A stretch of DNA of 64,000 bases, taken from contig WPIO01000003.1 in the NCBI GenBank assembly GCA_009760855.2, forward strand, positions 12,616,501-12,680,500, given 5' to 3'. A program made the translations under genes and the position numbers. The stretch's first letter is position 1. Each line of letters begins with the position of its first letter. The notes under the pieces are model-generated. The model searched no databases. It was given only the letters and a program-made list of their open reading frames with translations, and was not told the origin of the DNA. Shown here one piece after another: positions 59,155 to 64,000 of the stretch. The DNA comes from Cristatella mucedo (taxonomy: Eukaryota; Bryozoa; Phylactolaemata; Cristatellidae).

Positions 59155-60130
59155 CAAAAAATTTGTAGTGCCCGAAAAGAACTGAATCTCTATCTAGGCA
59201 CTTTACACATGCTGAAAGAAATGTTGTCAATTTTTAGCGATAACATGCACAATTTCAGTGCTTATAAACTCATAAAGGAAAATTCAGATGGATGGAGCAA
59301 GTGCCACGAGGAACAGCTGGGGTTTTAGCTTCTTTTCAATATGATTGTCAGGAGATCTCGTGACCTCAGTCGGGAGTGAGTTTCAGGCTTCGGGAACATA
59401 GAAACAGAAGGCACGATCTCCGAAAGATTGAAGGCTAATTTGAGACATAGCTAAATTACAATAGTCATAAGAGCGGATGATAAGAAGCCTGAGAAGGAAG
59501 CATTGCTGGTAGATCGGCAGGAGCAAGACAAGGAAGGGACCTAAAAGCAAGTGACAAAACCTTGACGAGGGTAAGCTGCTTGATGGTGAGCCAGTGCCAG
59601 TTGGTGAGAAGTGGTGTAATGTGGCCATTGCGACGTCAACGACGGATAAGCCTAGCGTTTTGCACCAGCTGTCGGCACCCTATTGCTCAGGCAGAATGAC
59701 CTTCAAGTCGTGAGCTGAATACGTCTAGATGAGACGTCACAAAGGCAAGAAACCGTAAGACTGTTGTATCCTTACCCAAGCAAGGCCGAATTATTGTAAA
59801 GTTATGAGCTGAAACCGGGTGAATTTTAGTGTGGAGCCGATGTGGTCATCTAGTGAAAGAGTATAGCACGAAACCCAGATTCCGTGTAGAGGCTACAGGA
59901 GATATGGTGGTGAACTAAATTTTGAGGGCAAAGCTGAACACTAGATTTACCCATAGCTATGGTCATTCGATTTGAGAAGAGCCAGTTATGTCCAAGAGAG
60001 ATGATTAAGGACTTTATCGGTGGTATCAAGCACCCCGCGAGAGATCTGACAGAACCAGCAGAGTAACTGCTGAAGTCAGCATTCCTGAGAAGGGGGTCAT
60101 ACACTCAAAGCAGAGCTGACTCAGTAAAGC
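59155..60130 (-). mobile_element. Old LINE copy
   Basis: 3' hairpin remnant (GTGCCCGAAAAGAACTGAATC...GGCACTTTACACATGCTG), then post-RT landmarks (GGGACCTAAAAGCAAGTGACA, TTTTGCACCAGCTG, GGCCGAATTATTG) and further RT-side landmarks to about 60,130, all on the - strand with many indels. Confidence 0.7.
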
Positions 60131-60659
60131 GATTCGGTCTAAAAGCCTTCCTGGTGCTAAATATGAGAGCAAAAAAGATCCGCGAACTAATTACAGACAA
60201 TACAGGCAAATGACGGCAGAAAAGTAAGGCTCAATAGTAATCATTCATCTTGAAGGCATTGGCCAGCAAAGTTGAACAAAACTAGTTTATAAATGTTGGC
60301 ATAAATCAGCTCCCAGCAAGAGGGATTGCAACCACCACTCTAATCTTCTAAATGGCTGAACCTCACAGAGGCAGACTCCTGCAATTACTTCTCTGTGGGG
60401 CTGACACTGAGACCCGCTTACTTAGACTTACGTAAATAACAAAACTACCATCCGCATTGACTGCTCTTTTAGTAAGAAAATGACACTACCGCTGATGTGG
60501 CTGATGTCTTGATCTTCCTTCTCGCTCTCTTTGGCGAGTGATTGCATAGGGAAATGACAAAGCTCTGCCCGTTGAACCCTGGCAAAGCAGTAGCCCACAG
60601 AGCTACTTGATACAAACCACGGTAAACTTCGACACAGTACTGCTCAAAGCAGTTACCAG

Positions 60660-60955
60660 TAAGTTTGCAGTGGCATCTCATGTGCATATGTTCGCAACCA
60701 ACTAAGCACAACCTGTCTCAGCCAAATCTTACAATTCAGCAAGTTTTGATCCATCATTGTCAACCAGCCATCTGCAATATCAGTGACACCTGGCTGAGCA
60801 GGCTCATAAAAAATTCTACTGAATTGGAGGATAGAATAGCACAGTTTCAGCTTCCATCGCATGGGATGGCGACTGAACTTATAGGCATAAATTCCAAAGC
60901 AGATAACCTAACAAGAGGTTGTACAAGCGCTCCTAGTAAGCCCAGGAGCCGATAA
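60660..60955 (+). pseudogene. Possible LTR-retrotransposon (BEL/Pao- or gypsy-like) pol scrap
   Basis: The + strand frame ends with ELEDRIAQFQLPSHGM and INSKADNLTRGCTSA. The latter recalls the N.AD..TRG block after the RNase H domain of BEL/Pao elements. Only this short motif supports the call. Confidence 0.3.
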
Positions 60956-61219
60956 GATCCAGTTAGCCATTTAACAGTACAACAGAACGATGCTGCATAA
61001 GCATAAGCCAATAGCGAACAGATGTTCCCGATTATCCCTTCAGACAAAGAATCGTACCCATCATGCACAATGCTATATAAGCTGGGGTACTTGCCTTCTA
61101 GCTGTCCAAGCAGATCACCTAACAGAAGCACACAATGAAGTGCGGGTGTGACGGCTCACACCAGCTGAATATTCTACTATACCATACTAGCAATGAAGCC
61201 AGATTAGTACAACAAAGTA

Positions 61220-61242
61220 GGATATATATATATATATATAAA
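61220..61242. repeat. (TA)n microsatellite
   Basis: About ten TA units. Confidence 0.9.
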
Positions 61243-61619
61243 GATAATAACAATATTTATAATAAGTATTTTTCATAGCATTTAAAGGTAGCCAAATCTG
61301 TACAGGAGCCTGACAGGTCTCTGCAAGGGAAATGACCAAGAGTTAATGACAAGCAAAGCAAAAGATTATACTGGCCTGCAAATGAAAAATTGCTGCCCAT
61401 TGTCTTCAATCTAATAAGTGAGCCGAGTACAATTTTAGGATGCAATTTCAGAATGTCCTCTTTTTTACCCAGCACGTCAGGATTTCGTTATTTTACAATA
61501 CTTTCAGAGGCAACTCATAAAGTCTATACAACCGTTTAATAACAATATCCTCGATGTTATGTGCAACTTAAACATGAGTCTTCCTTTACTTAGTCAATGC
61601 TTTTAAACTGCTCCTTCCT

Positions 61620-62340
61620 CGACTTTCTGCCATGCGAAGCAGCTGGATCGTGGCACTTCAGACTCCAATAATAATCGGCCATCCTATTACATTCTAGCGG
61701 CCTTGATATATAAGCTCTATTTCACATATGTCCCGATGGAACCTCTCACCCTGCTCCTTGCTGAATGCTAAATTTGATGGGAAATAGTCATGGTGAGTTT
61801 AGAAAATGTATCTTAACACTCGTTCTGCTGCCCAGTGCCGCATAGCATTGAATCATGTTCCCAACGATTCGCCCGTTGACAGCAGATTTGTGGTTGCCGA
61901 GAAAGTTCTATACCAGAGACGTGAATCCACTCAACACCTACAACTCTACCAAGTCATTTCCTCTGTAAGCCATGTGTCTGTGAACAACTCTCTGATCTAT
62001 GGACCCAAAAAATGCAAGCTTTTATCTTTACCTTGCTAATTTGAGGTAACCTTTCTTGCAAGTACTTAAAGGTTTCAACGTCTTGGTTCAGAGCCTTAAA
62101 AATAGCTTTTCCTTAGTCCAGCTTTATGTGCAAGGGAGAAAGTAGCACTTCCTTGCTGTCGACAAGAGGAAGCTCTCGTACGCTGTCGATCCCAGGCACA
62201 AAAATGTGTTCGCTCCGACCAGTCTGTCTTTCGACAATGAAGAGCATCAGTGCGAGTATCCCAGACACATAAAAAACACGGATATTGTGTGTAGCTCCTT
62301 GGAAGTCCAAGAAGAAGGGCAGTGACCTTTAAATCGCCTC
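61620..62340 (-). pseudogene. Decayed copy of an uncharacterised multicopy invertebrate protein
   Basis: On the - strand, in order: DLKVTALLLGLPRSYTQYP, PLVDSKEVLLSPLHIKLD, DVETFKYLQERLPQISKVKI, a piece reading RIVGNMIQCYAALGSRTS, and finally EQGERFHRDICEIELI followed by YQGR. These match the order of blocks in a protein family I recall from many arthropod and cnidarian genomes, where it is found in numerous copies and has no assigned function. Frames change at least four times, so it is a pseudogene or old mobile copy. Confidence 0.55.
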
Positions 62341-62344
62341 ATAT

Positions 62345-63435
62345 CTGCCGCTGGTTGTGATAGTATTTTATATCATCAATGAGTATTTTCATGTTTCTTT
62401 AAGTCTCTTTGGTCTGTACAGAATGTGAAATCGGAAAACATGAAACTTTAAACATTTAACAATTAAATATTAAAAAAAAAGTTTCATTGTGAAGTAAAAT
62501 CCTCTTTAAATTGTGATCGATGAATCAGTGAAGATTCTCCACTCATTTTGATCAAGCACGTTTCCAGTTGGTTAAGTAGACCTTCCACCCATGTTGCTGC
62601 AGTGTGCTAGTGAATCCCTCGTCAAAACGTCAGGAAGAGAATCATTTTCACGATGTCTACACCACAAAAATGTAGCAACCGGTGCTAGAAAATTTCTCTT
62701 TTAATCTAGAACCGAGAAGTTCAGCCCACTCTTTGGGCAGGTCACGGTATCTCACTAAGCCATCATGATTTGATAAATGACTGGCTTAGGTGTGGGAGCA
62801 TCCAAAGTGTCATAGAGAGTTGCCATCGACGTCACCTTCACTTGAACTCAAATTGCTGTAAGTCAATATGTAATCAAGTGTAACTAGTGGTACAGGAACT
62901 CTCACCTGTTCACTGTGCGATAGAGGTCGCATCACTTAGGATAGATTTGGATATTCGATTTTATGCTTATTATTCTTGCTGAAGCCCTGCACTTCGTGAT
63001 GACGAAATAGCAATCCGAAACATGGCCAGTTTGTTCTCTCCAGACACTCGATACTACAACTGGCATGCATTTGTTTTTACCTCTAAATCATTGTCTTATA
63101 GTTTATACGCATGGCTTGCACGCTATTTGTGGTGCCCGTGCCTTATCATGATCTTCCAGTTTGCATCGAAAGTAGGCGTGATAGCACTTTGATGAATGTA
63201 GTAATCCGTAGTCGCTGCTCTTTGGTCGAGAATCTCCAGCAGACGTAACAGAATATATGCGCAGAATGCTTAAACTCTCTTGGCATTGTAAATTACAAAT
63301 ATCCGTTGATTTAAACAACTATATCAACCAACAAAATGGCTAACTGTTCAACAAAAAATAACGCACAATATCAACAGATGTTATTAAGTGACTGTAACAA
63401 GTAAACCTAATGAAAGCCAATATAATTATACATAA
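62345..63435. other. Unassigned sequence
   Basis: AT-rich. Only short frames, no recognised gene. It could include the 5' part of the decayed gene at 62,340-61,620. Confidence 0.35.
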
Positions 63436-63439
63436 TGTT

Positions 63440-63885
63440 CTGCTCCCCCACCAGGCCAAGCATCGCACCACCCGCTTTTCGGAATCCAACAGTTTACCAC
63501 TACCTCGTACAAAGTTCAAATCCTTTGGAGACCGTGCATTTAGTTCGTATGCTCCCAAAGCCTGGAACTCCATCCCGACTTGCGTCAGAACGTCCCCTGA
63601 CTTGACCACATTTAAAAAGAACTTAAAAACACACATATTTAGGACAGCATTTAGTGGGTCCCTGTGATTCGTCCTTGATGTGCTTATGCGTGCTGACACT
63701 GGGCATGCTGCCACTAACCACATTTGCATGCTGACCCTGTGCATGTCACCCCTAACCATGTTATTCATGTTGTTTATCAAGCATGCTATTACTCACCATT
63801 CAATCGAGTTTTCCTTTGCAGTAAATCTAAAGCGCCTAGAAAGAGATTGAGTTCTCTGAGGGCGCTTTATCAAGTGCATTATCAT
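63440..63885 (+). mobile_element. LINE 3' end, young copy
   Basis: Last ~75 codons open (HQAKHRTTRFSESNSLPL ... FRTAFSGSL), 3' UTR, hairpin (AAAGCGCCTAGAAAGAGATT ... GAGGGCGCTTT) and a short ATTATCATCATAAT tail. Confidence 0.9.
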
Positions 63886-64000
63886 CATAATGCCTAATTT
63901 TAAAGTGCACCAATCTTCATCAACGAAATCTACCAAACCTGACGCCCCAAAGCAAATAATACACCATATATCATTTGTGGTTTATATTTGAAAAATATTA

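Overview
This is a window of animal (metazoan, probably marine invertebrate) nuclear DNA. The evidence is two spliced genes with GT-AG introns, dense L2/CR1-type LINE debris, tRNA-derived SINE copies and long microsatellites. Species cannot be read from the sequence. No bacterial-style operons, rRNA genes or CRISPR arrays are present.

Left part (1-22,500). Two host genes lie in convergent orientation. On the + strand a two-exon gene (3,387-4,113 and 10,268-10,665) encodes a 374-aa manganese-dependent ADP-ribose/CDP-alcohol diphosphatase (ADPRM). Its 6.2-kb intron is filled with nested LINE copies. On the - strand a four-exon gene (21,530 down to 12,410) encodes a 350-aa four-pass protein of the voltage-gated calcium channel gamma / TARP (stargazin) family. 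All three of its introns are phase 1, and it ends in a class I PDZ-binding tail. The convergent 3' ends are separated by a GA microsatellite of about 760 bp. TARP intron 1 holds more GA, CA and ACAG tracts.

Middle part (about 26,290-48,030). An AT-rich block with unrelated base composition is an integrated, decayed polinton-like/adintovirus-like DNA virus element. It is about 21.7 kb now, roughly 19.5 kb without later insertions. Recognisable pieces are a protein-primed type B DNA polymerase with an endonuclease VII-like segment, FtsK/HerA-type packaging ATPase, adenovirus-type cysteine protease, double-jelly-roll major capsid protein, single-jelly-roll penton-like protein, a PLA2-like domain protein, a YqaJ-type nuclease, an HNH-AP2 endonuclease, a small zinc ribbon, and two phage-like fibre genes on opposite strands. 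Most genes carry stops or frameshifts. Three host LINE insertions sit inside the block, so it is an old endogenous copy rather than contamination. I see no integrase and no terminal inverted repeats.

Right part (48,030-64,000). This is repeat-rich host DNA without an intact gene I can name. It holds LINE fragments, a diverged tandem array of about 170-bp units (49.4-51.5 kb), a 604-bp terminal-inverted-repeat (MITE-like) element next to a perfect 26-bp palindrome, a possible retroelement scrap, and a decayed copy of an uncharacterised multicopy invertebrate protein (62.3-61.6 kb, - strand).
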